From Microvelia longipes (Eukaryota; Arthropoda; Insecta; Hemiptera; Veliidae), in NCBI GenBank assembly GCA_018340805.1, contig JACMZG010001863.1, positions 53,619,906 through 53,683,905 on the forward strand: a stretch of 64,000 nt of DNA, given 5' to 3'. The translations under genes and the position numbers were made by a program. Each line of letters starts with the position of its first letter. Position 1 is the first letter of the stretch. Below are positions 1 to 10,532 of the stretch, one piece after another. The notes below the pieces were generated by a model. That model had not been told where the DNA came from and ran no database searches. It was given only the letters and a program-made list of their open reading frames with translations.

Positions 1-600
1 GTCATAAGAAATTGATTTATCTGGATAGCGCAACAATACATGAAGATTGATTTTTGTACCCAAATTTATTACTCGCATAAAAACTGGTAACTACTATCAT
101 AAAAAACACACACATCCAGGCAGACAACTTGGTAAAAACTACTCAGGAGGTCTTAAAAACACCTATAAGCATAGAGATATATACTAGAGGGAGCAAAGCC
201 TATCTCATTTCATTAAGAGGCCTGAAATATCTTTTTGGGGCTCTCATGGGCTCTGTGTAACTTTATTGGAACCTCCTCCAAGAGTGAATTAAGGTTATAA
301 TAATTCAATTGTTTTCGGCTTCCCGCACATTCCTTTTATTTTGATTTATATTTTTAACGCTCTACTGTATAAGTTACTGAAAGTTTGTACTGATTATTTG
401 ATTGTATTTATTAGCGAGGTGGTCAGATTACTTTTTCGATGTCACAAAATTTAACCTATAGGGCCACTCTAGTAATATATTGCTATGCCTAAAAAGAGAA
501 ATAAAGGTTTCGCCTTCATTTCTTTTATTTGATTTTGAAGCATAATACTTTTCCAATGCACCCGCAAAATAAATGAGGCAAAGAAAAAACAAACACAATA
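1..600 (+). mobile_element. C-family repeat copy, split by a B-family MITE
   Basis: Bases 1-169 match the internal and 3' part of the C-family: the 'gatagcgcaac' and 'ttgatttttgtac' segments, a cacacaca stretch, then 'actcaggaggtcttaaaa'. The match resumes after the B MITE at about 488, with a diverged version of the segment leading to the hairpin ('ataatacttttcc' near 545). The copy is old. It is not coding. Confidence 0.6.
170..487 (+). mobile_element. B-family hAT-like MITE
   Basis: The left end is catagagatatatactagag and the right end the imperfect inverse ctctagtaatatattgctatg. The interior shares long stretches with the copies at 23789 and 30079 ('ctttttggggctctca', 'tttgtactgattatttgatt'). 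Flanking octamers are CCTATAAG and CCTAAAAA, a decayed 8-bp duplication. The hAT assignment is inferred from the clean 8-bp TSD of the 23789 copy. No transposase is encoded. Confidence 0.7.
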
Positions 601-1245
601 CTTTTCCCATATACCTACGATATATAGGAGGAAAATTATAAACAAACACAATACTTTTCCCATATACCTACGATATATAGGAGGAAAATTTATAAACAAA
701 CAATACCTTTCCCATATACTACTATATTGAGGAACATTTATAAACAAACACAATACTTTTCCCATATACCTACGGTATATATGGAGGAAAATTATAAACA
801 AACACAATACTTTTCCCATATTCCTACGGTATATAGGAGGAAAATTATAAACAAACACAATACTTTTCCCATATACTACGGTATAGGAGGAAATTATAAA
901 CAAACACAATACTTTTCCCATTTTCCTACGGTATATAGGAGGAAAATTATAAACAAACACAATACTTTTCCCATATTCCTACGGTATATAGGAGGAAAAA
1001 TAAACAAACACAATACTTTTCCCATTGTTCCGTACGGTATATAGGAGGAAATTATAAACAAACACAATACTTTTCCCATATTCTACGGTATATAGGATGA
1101 AAACTATAAAAAACACAATACTTTTCCCATATTCTACGGTATATAGGGAGGAAATTATAAAAAATACATACTTTCCATATACCTACGTATATAGAGGAAA
1201 ATTATAAACAAACACAAATACTTTTCCCATATAACACTATAGTAT
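590..1245. repeat. Minisatellite of 12-13 units of 48-60 bp, derived from the C-family terminal hairpin
   Basis: Each unit reads aaacacaatacttttccc, then atacctacggtatata and ggaggaaaattataaac with small indels. It is the same hairpin sequence that closes each dispersed C-family copy (for example 3404-3460 and 37075-37125). The arms (cttttcc...tatacc / ggtata...ggaaaa) pair within each unit. Open frames here are repeat translations, not genes. Confidence 0.9.
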
Positions 1246-1660
1246 AAATGAAGAAAAATAAAACTTAATTTTTGTTTATTAATAAAAAATTAAAATAAAT
1301 TTATTAATTAAAGCTTTATGCGATCATAATAATTGTGCATTTACAATTAGCAATAATGCTAACATACAATTTTGAATGTATGCGATGCTCACTGTGATAC
1401 TATTTTATTTTCGTGAAGTTAATAGATTTCTTTCATGAATAAAACTATGTATCTAATTATCTATTAATAATTAATTTATGAATATTAATGAATACGTAAT
1501 AATACAGCGATTTTAAAGAATTGGATTAATCTAATTAATTACTTTATCACAAATAAGCAAAATAAAAGTTTCTTAATTAATATTAGTGTATAATAATCAT
1601 ATTAGTGAATTATAAATTGTAAAATTTAAACATAATATGTTGCACTAAAACTTTGTAAAA

Positions 1661-1958
1661 GTAAAGGTAAATAAATAGTCTCTACACTAAAATGAATGTT
1701 AAAAAATGTATTTGAGAGTTAACTTTCTGCCACATCCGGCCATCATCAGTCATTCTTTGGCGTGCTAAAAACGATCGTTAGTAACGATCTCTTTCCAATC
1801 TTTATAGTGCACTCAAAAGATTGGAAAGAAATCGTTACTAACGATCGTTCTTAGCACTCCAGAGAATGACTGATGATGGCCGGATGCGGCAGAAAGTTAA
1901 CTCTCAAATAAATTTTTTAACATTCATCTTAGTAGAGAGACTATTTATTTACCTATAC
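1661..1958. mobile_element. HH foldback element (inverted repeat, arms about 140 nt)
   Basis: Arms 1661-1800 and 1806-1958 are near-perfect inverse complements, ending in aaggtaaataaatagtctct and its complement. The loop is only a few bases around 'tttatagtgcactcaa'. Each arm carries a CTGATGA...GAAA hammerhead-like core, in opposite orientations. No convincing target duplication is visible. Confidence 0.85.
1870..1895 (+). ncRNA. Hammerhead-ribozyme-like core
   Basis: CTGATGA (1870-1876), TG, stem GCCG (1879-1882), loop GATG, stem CGGC (1887-1890), A, then GAAA (1892-1895). The other arm has the same module on the minus strand (1724-1749), with one stem base changed so that G-C becomes G-U and pairing is kept. 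Two unpaired bases precede and one follows the stem, unlike a canonical hammerhead. The cleavage triplet and helices I and III were not identified. Confidence 0.4.
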
Positions 1959-3149
1959 TTGGATTACTCCACAGAGCAGTTATTTATATTATTATTGTAA
2001 AAGTAAAATTCTTTTAAAAAATTTTAACTATGAAATAACCTTTTAAATTTAAATTAAAATATTAAAAATTAATTTTTAAAAAAATTAATTAAACTAAACT
2101 AAATTAAATTAAATATTATTAAGAAAATTAATTAAAAAAAAATAATTTAAATTTAATTATTTTATTTAAAAATAATATAAAAAAAATGAAAATACTTAGT
2201 TAAGTTTTTTTATAATTCATAGTTAAGTTTTCAAAAGAAAGAAAATTATAACTGGTAAAAATTAAGATAAAGTATAAGTGTAAACATTAATATAAGTAGA
2301 GTAAAAAATACATAAATCATAAATATGTTTAAGAAGAAGTTTGGTACCTTGTTGGTCAGCATGGTGAAGAGGTAGTGAGATATTGGATCTATGAACAACT
2401 ATAACTATCTATATATATGCAATCTATAGAGGGGGCATTGTACATTATATATATCCACTCTCATTCATATATATACTCAAAATACTTCTCTCTATAATAA
2501 TATCATTTTATCTATGAACGTATAACAATAAAACGATGTTAATTTGTTTTATAAATTTGTTTTATTTTGCTGTATAGGAAGTATGTTTGTTTCATTTTTG
2601 TAATGTATTAAATATCGTTGATTGGCGCTGATTTTAAAATTATTGAATGACATATATTTATTGAAATAGATTGTGGGATAGATGATGGAAGTTGATACTT
2701 AGATATAGGGGGTTGAAGATGTTCTACATTGCGGGGGAGTGAGAGGACTTGTGTTGCAAAGTTCTTTCCTTAGCTAAGTACTAGTCATACAGTAAAGGAG
2801 CTTAGTGTTTACTAGATGTACTGGGTGATGCTTTAGAATTAACTTAAATCAAGTTTCAATGCAGCGCTAAAACGGTCATCTATAACTACAATTATCTTAA
2901 TATCACTTAAAATCTAACAAAGAAGACAGCGGTCAAAATTTGACCAATACATGTTGTTTGTTTACTTTATAATTGGTACTTTTAATTACTAATACTGCAA
3001 GTATAAAGATACTTTAAGACATCTGAAACTTTAAGACGCTCTGAGTTGCTTTCATCATGCTGCCTCTCTGGCTGTACATGAATGTACCATGTTTAAGTCT
3101 CACTCTGTGAAAAAACAAATTCTGTAAAACAGTAAAAACTTTTCAAAAA
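1959..3149. other. AT-rich intergenic sequence
   Basis: Extremely AT-rich at 2000-2200 with short TA/AATT runs. No coding frame, tandem array or recognisable element is seen. Confidence 0.6.
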
Positions 3150-3465
3150 AATCAAACGTAAGATCGAGTTGTGCTGCCGGGTTAATACGTCATAATTATT
3201 TTTCTGAATAGCACTCTAGACTGTTTTATGTACAAAGTTTCAACTATTTAGCATAGATGTACTAGGAGCTACGATGATAACAGACCCTCCCCCACACACA
3301 CACTCACATAAACACACACACACACAGACATCTTTGTGAAAACCACTCAGGAGGTCTCTTAAAAATACCTAAATCGGTGAAATCCTGGTTTCAGATTTTT
3401 TGCAAACACAATACTTTTCCTATATACCAACGGTTTATATGAGGAAAAGTAAAAAAATGTGTAAA
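3150..3465 (+). mobile_element. C-family repeat, 3' part
   Basis: Contains the family's cgtcataattattt segment, 'tacaaagtttcaact', a CA-rich tract at 3288-3328, 'aaccactcaggaggtct', and the terminal hairpin ending gaggaaaagtaaaa at about 3460. The 5' two-thirds are absent or unrecognisable. Confidence 0.75.
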
Positions 3466-3485
3466 AAGCTAACGAAAATTGATTT

Positions 3486-3613
3486 TAAATAACCTCTACT
3501 CATTTTTAGAGGAGGTTTCAATGAGTTTACTCAGAGCCCCAAAGAGATGTTTCAAGCCTCTCAATACATATTCATTGTATGCTCCCTCTATAGTAATATG
3601 TCTCTGTCTACAA
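3486..3613 (-). mobile_element. B-family MITE fragment
   Basis: Reverse complement of the left third of the B-family: 'gaggaggtttcaatgag', 'agagccccaaagagatgttt', 'ctccctctatagtaatatg'. Truncated on its inner side. Confidence 0.7.
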
Positions 3614-3716
3614 GTAATTTGTATTGCTTTAGAAATTCATTGTTGTTACTCGTTAATATGACGATTATGGACATTGAGGAATTTATATACTGGATGATAA
3701 TATACATGGAATCATG

Positions 3717-4323
3717 GGCGTCCGCACGGGGAGGGGTCAAACGGGTCATTTGACACCTCCTCCCTTCTGGAAAATCAAAAAAGTTAGATTAACCCGCACT
3801 GCAAATGATTAAAAGTTTAATGGTTACTATCCTGCATTTTTAATAAAAAATAACTAACGCTAGATTGCTGTGAATGTCAAAAAAGAGGCTCGCTTCGCTC
3901 GCTAAATTGCTATAAGTATATACTTGAATGTCACAAAAGAGGCTAACAAGATTGCTAAAGTACCTATATTATAAGATCCGTAAATAGGAGCAAGCTTCGC
4001 TTGCTAGATTGTTGAATTTAAACATTATGTATAGTAATAGAGAGTTGCTTCGCACGCTAGGTTGATAACACCCTTATTCAACATGTTTTTAGGAACTCGC
4101 TTCGCTCGCTAAAGGTCTAATTGATTTAAAATATTTATTTTAACACAATAAATTAAATATTACATAAATTTTGTCAATACATTATAATTTAGTTTAGCAA
4201 AGCTACACTCTTGTGGTTTGCTGGAATCCTATCTCTGACTTTTGCGAAAGGGTGCTGAATACTAAACCCGTAGCACATTGGTAACTTTGACCCCCCTGGA
4301 AAAAATCTTGCTGATGCCCGCAT
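3717..4323. mobile_element. Mutator-like nonautonomous element (candidate)
   Basis: An 11-bp direct repeat ATGGAATCATG flanks it (3706-3716 and 4324-4334). Ends are weakly inverted (GGGCGTCCGCA and TGCTGATGCCC), with GGGGTCAAA and its inverse just inside both ends. The interior has several copies of a cttcgctcgctaaa motif. An 11-bp TSD fits MULE-type insertion, but there is no transposase to confirm it. Confidence 0.55.
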
Positions 4324-4388
4324 ATGGAATCATGATATATTGAATCATGATCTAATCAATAATGATACATATTTAATGATATTGATGA

Positions 4389-4933
4389 TATCTTAGGATA
4401 ATACTATATATAGAAGAAGCACTAGTGATAACACGAAAGGTGGTTCACTGGTGGACTTAAGTCTTGCTGCCATTTTAACAATATACAATTTTCTAAACAA
4501 AAGTTGGTAATACTTTCGGTTGGTGAATTATTATTTCCTATTATTAATTAATGATTGATTATTCATAAAATACTTATATAAATATCGGTGCATTACAATA
4601 TTCTAAGCATTTTAAATTGTAGTTAACGTATTTATTAAAATTATATTAAAAGTAGTCCTCGTTAACTAAATGTAGATTCTTGTATTCCGCCACCCTTTTG
4701 CCATCTAAGACTGGTTTTATTAAATACTCAGCAGGTGTTTTAAGTTATTATATTTGTTCTTTACGATCTTTCTTCATTAAAAGATATTTATGACACATAT
4801 TTAAAATAATGTTTTGTTGTTAGGGTGGTACCCCTACTTAAGTGCGCCAGTCAACCGGCTTTCGTGTTATCAGTGGAATTACATTGTGTTTACGGTCCTG
4901 TGCTCCTTCTATATATAGTATTATTCTAAGGAT
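4389..4933 (-). mobile_element. A-family long-TIR MITE, copy 1
   Basis: The termini share ataatactatatatagaag followed by tgataacacgaaag as inverse complements. The right TIR is longer (aggagcacaggaccgtaaac); the left lost about 30 bp. The interior (about 4500-4800) matches in inverse orientation the copies at 27671 and 39715. Noncoding. Confidence 0.8.
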
Positions 4934-5990
4934 GATATGGATATTATGATTTAAATAATATCGCTCGTGACAACCAAGTTTCTTTCTCGTTATCTGCTTT
5001 GACGTGAAAATAACAAGCAATATAAACTGAGTTAAAGTGATAGACTGTAAGGTGTAGGTAATGAATGACTCAACGACAAAACTTTGGTCGTACTAACTGC
5101 TATTAATGTCGTCTGCTTAGTTGTCTATAAAGTTAAAACGCCTCACATGGTACTCTGTAAGATCCGAGTAAAACTCTAGCTTACAGTGAGAAGAGCTTAA
5201 ACATCAAAGAGCTTACTCTACTTGTATAGCTCTCACTCATTGTAAGCTCCCTTATAAGCTATCCTAGTTCCTTTGTAAGCTCTCCCAGCAAACCCCTTAG
5301 CTCCGAAACTTGAAGCATCTCTTTGTATAATCAATTTAACACTAATAGCTCTTATCCTTGAAAATCCTGTAATATTTTTAAACTAAAATTTCAACTTCCT
5401 CTTTTAAGAATGTTATAAGACAGATATTTTTTAATTTAATTTTCCACTAAATAACCTCTCTTTTTCTTTCTCCTTTGAGTTTTTCCTTTTCTTATGAAGG
5501 TATTCACTAAATATTTTTAATCAAAAATATATATCGTAATCCTATCCGTCTCTTTGAAAAATACTAAGATTTTGAAAAAGACATGGAGAGGTTTGAAAAT
5601 TCTTCATTTCACTCTTTGGTCAGAAACATAGGATTTCCCTCAAACTAGAAGATTAAATTATTCCATTAGAAGGGATTATCATTAAGATTAAGTATATAAT
5701 TGATAATGGGGCCTTAGTAAGACTTTAAAAAAAACACTCCATTATCAATTATATTGCAATCATGGAGATTAACACAAATTCTAATAGTATTAACTTTAAT
5801 TTATTAAAAGTTAAAACTTTATTAATTTTATGAAAAGAGAGTTAAAATACTTAATTATTTAGTCTCGTGAATATACTCTTGTAGCCTACTAAAAGACTAT
5901 ATTGTGCTCAAAAGTGAGCATTTTGAAGCAAAATATAGGATTTTTGGATTTTCACTCACTTATACCGGGTGAAACATTTCACAAACATAA
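4934..5990. other. Intergenic, no gene seen
   Basis: AT-rich single-copy-looking sequence with a CT-rich stretch at 5450-5500 and a local inverted pair (ataattgataatgg... / ...ccattatcaattat) at about 5694-5750. No coding frame of note. Confidence 0.6.
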
Positions 5991-5995
5991 TAAGG

Positions 5996-6189
5996 TGTGT
6001 TAAACTACTAATATTATTTAAACACAAGAGTTTTCTTTTGATATTTAAATTAACACTGATTTATTAATTCAACATTTTTAAGTAGTAGAAAAGTGTTCTG
6101 TCAATTTTCTGTCTACTGTCTTATAACTTGTCTGTCAATTTAGGCTGTCTTCATGTCTGTCAATTAGTCATTTCGGTTCCTTTCCGACA
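5996..6189 (-). repeat. BEL/Pao 3' LTR
   Basis: 194 bp, starting TGTGTTAAAC and ending CCGACA on the plus strand, so TG...CA in both orientations. Identical by eye to the partner at 8838-9031. Confidence 0.92.
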
Positions 6190-6203
6190 CTCCCCTCAAA
6201 AAG
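6190..6203 (-). promoter_or_regulatory. Polypurine tract of the BEL/Pao element
   Basis: On the minus strand CTTTTTGAGGGGAG directly abuts the 3' LTR, the place where plus-strand priming occurs in LTR retroelements. Confidence 0.65.
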
Positions 6204-6840
6204 ATTCTGTTTCCAGTGGATAAATTTTGTTGATAGCTCTGGTTAGTGTCTTCTTGTTGCTGATGATGGTCACGGATCTGATTTGGTTATCTTGACTTAG
6301 ATTGATTTCTTTAATCCTCCCAATTTTCCATCTATTGCGTGGCAAATCTTCCCAAATCAAAACTACGTTACCAATAGTTGGTAATTTCTTGGTGCTCCCC
6401 CTTTTTTTCTCATGGGTTATCTGATTTCTTTTTTGCAATATAGACAAATAATTTTCACTCTACTCTTTCCAAAATATATCTAGCAATTTGTTTTCTTTTT
6501 TCCATAAATTAAATAAATCTAGTTTATGAGTAGATTTAGTCAATTGTAGGAGAGAGAGTCCTTCTTCCGTTGTGCGCAATGTTAAAAAATGAGCTGGTGT
6601 TAATACTTCTCATCCGACACTCTCTTTATCAATTAAAACTAAGGGATATGAATTTAAAATAGCCTCTATTTCAGTCCTAATTCTCCACAAGGATTTGAGT
6701 CTCCCTAATGTTAAAACATAATTTTCTATGTCTTGGGGGAAATTTCCCGCAAGGCCAAGAGATACTGTAACGCTTGGTTTCAGGATTGAAATCAATACTT
6801 TTTTGGAACAATTCAATTGATTTATTGTCTCATTGAAAAC
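6196..6840 (-). pseudogene. BEL/Pao integrase C-terminal remnant
   Basis: One minus-strand frame reads across this stretch with two nonsense codons, near 6610 and 6448. Upstream is the conserved TEIEAILNSYPL segment near the end of the BEL integrase core. Downstream is the C-terminal domain typical of Pao elements (DUF5641-like): 'NYLSILQKRNQ', then 'GNVVLIWEDLPRNRWKIGRI', 'RAINKIYPLE' and the stop. The DDE catalytic part is deleted. It would normally be the C-terminus of Pol, joining cDNA to the genome. Confidence 0.8.
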
Positions 6841-6857
6841 GGGTTTGTCAGTAATAC

Positions 6858-7442
6858 CTAGGTTTTCAACTCCCTTAATTTTTTTAAATCTAATTGTTTG
6901 TTAGAATCTAATGGTAGATTGGGTTTAGGAATAATTGTATCTGTTTGAAGAGTGTTTGTGTAAGTTGAAGAACTGACAGTATCTGGATTTGGATCAGAAG
7001 TATTTCTGTCTCCAATTGTCCATCCTAAGGTGGAACTAATCAAGTATAACTCTGTTGAAACATCATTTTTTTCAAAATTAATAAAATCAAAATAAATATT
7101 ATTACCGATCAAAAGGTTTATGTCATTATTGAAAGTTGATCGATTGTTTTTTGTTGTGTCGTTAGAGTTTTGTATTTGTGCAATTGCTGTTTGCATAAAG
7201 ACAGATTCATTAGTTGCAAGTAGATTTAAATCAGATGGTTGTGTTGTTTCTATTTTATGTTCAGACGTATTTGGTGTATCATCAGAACATGTAAAATGGA
7301 TATTGGTATTTTGAGCTTTCTGGTTCAAATTTTGTAATATGTATTGTTCACAGAGACTTCGATGATGATTTTTTCTTTGTTTACAATGATAACATGGCTT
7401 ATCTAGTAAACATCGTTTTATGAGAGCAATTTTTTTAGACAA
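6858..7442 (-). pseudogene. BEL/Pao protease and RT-start remnant
   Basis: The frame begins in the last gag zinc-knuckle region (CYHCKQRKNHHRSLC). It continues to 'VFMQTAIAQIQN' and then 'LLIGNNIYFDFI' and 'STLGWTIGDRN', which resemble the borders of the BEL aspartic protease. About 100 residues that should lie between them, including the D-S/T-G active site, are absent. It ends with LKKLRELKT, the degraded linker that precedes RT. A one-base frameshift near 6865 then continues as LGITDKPVFNE. Nonfunctional. Confidence 0.7.
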
Positions 7443-8632
7443 ATAAAGCAGAGACCTTTAAGTTTTTGTTTCCGTAATTCTAGAGTATTGTAAATGTGAC
7501 ATTCATCACTCCAATGTTGGGAACTGCAAAATATGCAACGAATTGTTGTTACACTGTTGGTTAATGTATAAGCTGTATTAAAACGTTTGTTTCGAAAATT
7601 ATTTAAATAAGATTGAGAATTATTTACAGAAGAGTCATGTCTGGACTGTACTCTTTCTCTTGCTGAAATTATGCTGGATATTATATTTTTTAGTTGGTGA
7701 GGGGAATTTTCTGGTATCAAATTGTTCTTCAACTTTTAATAATATATCATTGGGGAATTTGGACATTATCAGTGAAACAAAACTATTATGGGTGATATCT
7801 TCATGGAAAGAAGCTAAACAACGCATATGTTTTTCTATTGTGTCAAGCGTGTATCTGAGTGATTTTATATGATTATTTGCCATGGGTAAGTTTCTTAGTT
7901 CTGTGTAGTGGTTATTAATTATTATAGTATCATCTCCATATCTGTCCTTGAGTATTGAAATAGCAACATCATAGTTCCTATTTGTTATCTTTAACCCTTC
8001 AATTGCTCTGTAGGCTTCTCCTACAAGAAGTTCTTTTAAGTATTTGAATTTGTCTACTGGATTCAATTTTGGATTTTGATCTATTGAGGAATGAAATGAA
8101 TCCCAAAATTCGTCCCAATCTAAAATGTTACCATTGAATTTAGGTAATTTCAATTTTGGAAGTTTTGGGTTTCAAAATAAGTGTGCTGGCCGGATTGAGA
8201 GTGTAGTAAAGAGTTGTGTGCTTGAGTTGAGTGATTTGTTAAACTTAGGTTTATTTCTGAATCTGGTATGATGTTTGCTGTAGAGTTTTTAGGGTGTACT
8301 TGAGTATTATTATTATTATTTTGGGGTTCTTCTAAATTATTTAGCAAATCTTTTTTCTTTATTTCAAGGTCAGTTAAAAGAGAATTTAAATCAATTGAGA
8401 GTTGAAAATATTGTGTGAGTTCAGCATCTTGTTCAGGATCATTATCATGTGATAAATTTTGAATTTTTTCGTTTAAGTCAAGATAATTTGGAAAATGAGT
8501 ATTAATTCTTTGGATTGTTGACTCTATGTTTTTGATTGACAAATTGTCAAAATTTTCTTGTGTTTGGTATAAAAGATTTAAAAGTTGGGTTTTAAGGACA
8601 TTAATGTGACGTTTAAGTGTAGAAGAGGCCAT
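7418..8632 (-). pseudogene. BEL/Pao gag, frameshifted
   Basis: Starts at the methionine near 8632 (MASSTLKRHINVL). The first 160 residues are coiled-coil-like and Asn/Gln-rich. After a frameshift near 8155 comes the core typical of Pao gags (DUF1759): LPKFNGNILDWDEFWDSF, then KFKYLKELLVGEAYRAI and ILKDRYGD. A second frameshift near 7735 leads to Cys/His knuckles (CIFCSSQHWSDEC, CFICLKK). Gag packages the element RNA. Three frames are needed to read it, so no intact Gag is made from this copy unless the indels are sequencing errors. Confidence 0.85.
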
Positions 8633-8821
8633 TTTAAATTAACGTGCCTTAATTTAAGTGTTAGTGATCGTTTAGGAAAATAAAGTTTAGCACTTACAGT
8701 AAGTTTTCTTCTTTTTTAATATCTGTAAGTTTCTTTTAAGTTTTCTTCTATATGTGTTCAAGATTTTTTACCTATTTGCTGTTAGTTTTCGTTTCTAAGG
8801 TAATACTTGGTGGATCTTTTT

Positions 8822-8836
8822 CCTTGTCTGCTACCA
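8822..8836 (-). promoter_or_regulatory. Candidate tRNA primer-binding site
   Basis: On the minus strand TGGTAGCAGACAAGG lies one base inside the 5' LTR. It starts with TGG, complementary to the CCA end of a tRNA. Which tRNA was not determined. Confidence 0.6.
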
Positions 8837-8837
8837 C

Positions 8838-9031
8838 TGTGTTAAACTACTAATATTATTTAAACACAAGAGTTTTCTTTTGATATTTAAATTAACACTG
8901 ATTTATTAATTCAACATTTTTAAGTAGTAGAAAAGTGTTCTGTCAATTTTCTGTCTACTGTCTTATAACTTGTCTGTCAATTTAGGCTGTCTTCATGTCT
9001 GTCAATTAGTCATTTCGGTTCCTTTCCGACA
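8838..9031 (-). repeat. BEL/Pao 5' LTR
   Basis: 194 bp, identical by eye to 5996-6189. It is the upstream LTR for the minus-strand element. The flanking TAAGG duplicate follows at 9032. Confidence 0.92.
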
Positions 9032-9039
9032 TAAGGGGA

Positions 9040-9250
9040 TATCATGATCCTAGACTTAAAAAACAAAGCACTTAAAGAATGAATCAAAATAAAAATTATA
9101 AAATTAATTAATTATTTTTATAAAGTTAAAATTTAAATTTAGTATATTAGACTATTTAAAACAATGCCTTGTCTGAACCATAGTTTTTGTATAATTTTTG
9201 CAACAACCCTACTTGGCTAGGGGGGGGGGCTCCCCCTTCAGGCTATATCA
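9040..9250 (+). mobile_element. Fragment of the 'catgggcgtagc' MITE (see 37447)
   Basis: Shares 'aattaattatttttataaa', 'cttgtctgaaccatagtttt' and 'tttttgcaacaaccct', plus a G-run, with the right half of the element at 37447-37787. The left TIR is missing. Confidence 0.65.
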
Positions 9251-10380
9251 ATGGGTATCTCAAAATCGTTTTTCTGCGATATTACCCGTGATATAATAGA
9301 ATTCAGAAATACAATGAAATGAATTACTCAAGCATAATGTTTGTTGAAATTCGCTAAACAGCTGACAATGTCCAAGTTAAACAACTTTTCTCGTTTTCTC
9401 TAACTTAGTTTAACAATCTTGTCTCAGTCATTGATGTTTTCCTGCATGACTAAGCTTAGCGTTCTAAGATCAAACTCGATGCTTAAATTAAGCTCGTTAC
9501 TTTGTCTAAAGTTTTTAGCTTAGAAATCTTTAGAAGTATAAGATCAAAGGGAAACGTTGACTACAAGTCCACGGATAATTTATACAAAGATCTTGTTTCC
9601 TGACTTTTCCTTACCAAGAATTTTCATTTAAAAGAAATATTTTTCTTTTTCTGAAGAATTCTTTATTTTATTGTTCTCCTTTTGGCAATATTCACTGGAA
9701 ACCTTTTGAACGTTTTCCAACATCATAATTAATCATTATTTTTGAGGTTATTTTTTACAAACAATATTTTCTTCTTGGCTGTATATTCTCTTCTTGGCTG
9801 TTTTATTCCCTTCAAAATACACGAGAAAAACAAGCAGTCAATTCTGGAACTGTAAACATGATATAAATATTTACATGGCTCTTCAAGAAGGTTTCAATTT
9901 TAAATCACTTAAGAATTGTCTACTTAAAACGTCATAAATCTGCCTGAATCAAATTTTCTGGAATTTCAGTTTTAGATTATTACTGTGAACACTTTTTCTT
10001 TATACCTATGGTAAAAGGGTTTTATTTAACATTTTTTTTATTTAATAAATTCTTTATTATATAAATTACAAATTAATATAAAGATAAGTTGCTCATGATG
10101 GCCCAGGAGCCTGAGTTGAGCAGCTGTGTTAACTATCTAACACTATAAATTATATTTAACCATAAATTTATAATATTATAATAAAAAATAGCAATTATTA
10201 TTTATTTATTAATTATATTTTTTTATTTATATTTTATTTTTGTTTATATAAGCTGAATAAGTTGTATTAACATTACTTTATTTTAATAACTAATTATAAT
10301 TATTATTATTTAAATAATAGTTAGTATAAATGACGAAACATAAAAAGCAAACAAATTAAGTAACAAGTCACAAACGAGAC
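9251..10380. other. Intergenic, no gene seen
   Basis: AT-rich, with a small local duplication of 'ttcttcttggctgt' near 9770-9800. No coding signal or multi-copy element recognised. Confidence 0.55.
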
Positions 10381-10384
10381 AAAT

Positions 10385-10505
10385 TAAGTTATTGCTCAAG
10401 TTATAAAGCATGAGCCGAAGCCGTTAGGAACACAAGGATTGGTACGCACGGAAGCCATTTCGAAGTGTATTTGCCTGGTATGTGAACTCCACGTTGATTT
10501 TACGG
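10385..10505 (+). repeat. D-family dispersed repeat, diverged copy
   Basis: Contains attgctcaagttataaagca, a 'ggtacgcacggaagcca' block and 'ttgcctggtatgtg', matching the order of the copies at 24186, 50814 and 50942 ('gttaagcacggaaacac', 'attcgcccgacatgcgga'). Confidence 0.55.
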
Positions 10506-10530
10506 GTGGGTCTCTTATCATAATCTAACC
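10503..10530 (+). repeat. P-family terminus fragment
   Basis: cgggtgggtctcttatcata followed by atctaacc matches the right end of the P-family foldback at 26332-27062. The truncated Ty3 element starts immediately after it. Confidence 0.5.
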
Positions 10531-10532
10531 GG

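Larger units (their letters stand above)
5996..9031 (-). mobile_element. BEL/Pao LTR retrotransposon, internally deleted, recently inserted
   Basis: Complete LTR-to-LTR element of 3036 bp on the minus strand, bordered by a 5-bp duplication TAAGG (5991-5995 and 9032-9036). The 194-bp LTRs are identical by eye, so insertion was recent. The internal region keeps a broken gag, a scrap of protease and the end of integrase. The protease active site, nearly all RT, RNase H and the catalytic integrase core are missing. A full BEL/Pao internal region is roughly 5-6 kb, here about 2.65 kb. It must have been mobilised in trans, unless the indels are assembly errors. Confidence 0.9.

Noticed and set aside
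428..1079. Overlapping open frames on both strands at 0.4-1.1 kb
   Set aside because: They translate the hairpin-derived minisatellite; the peptide is the repeat unit over and over.
5996..9031. Endogenous retrovirus with envelope
   Set aside because: The gag and integrase remnants are BEL/Pao type and no envelope-like frame is present.
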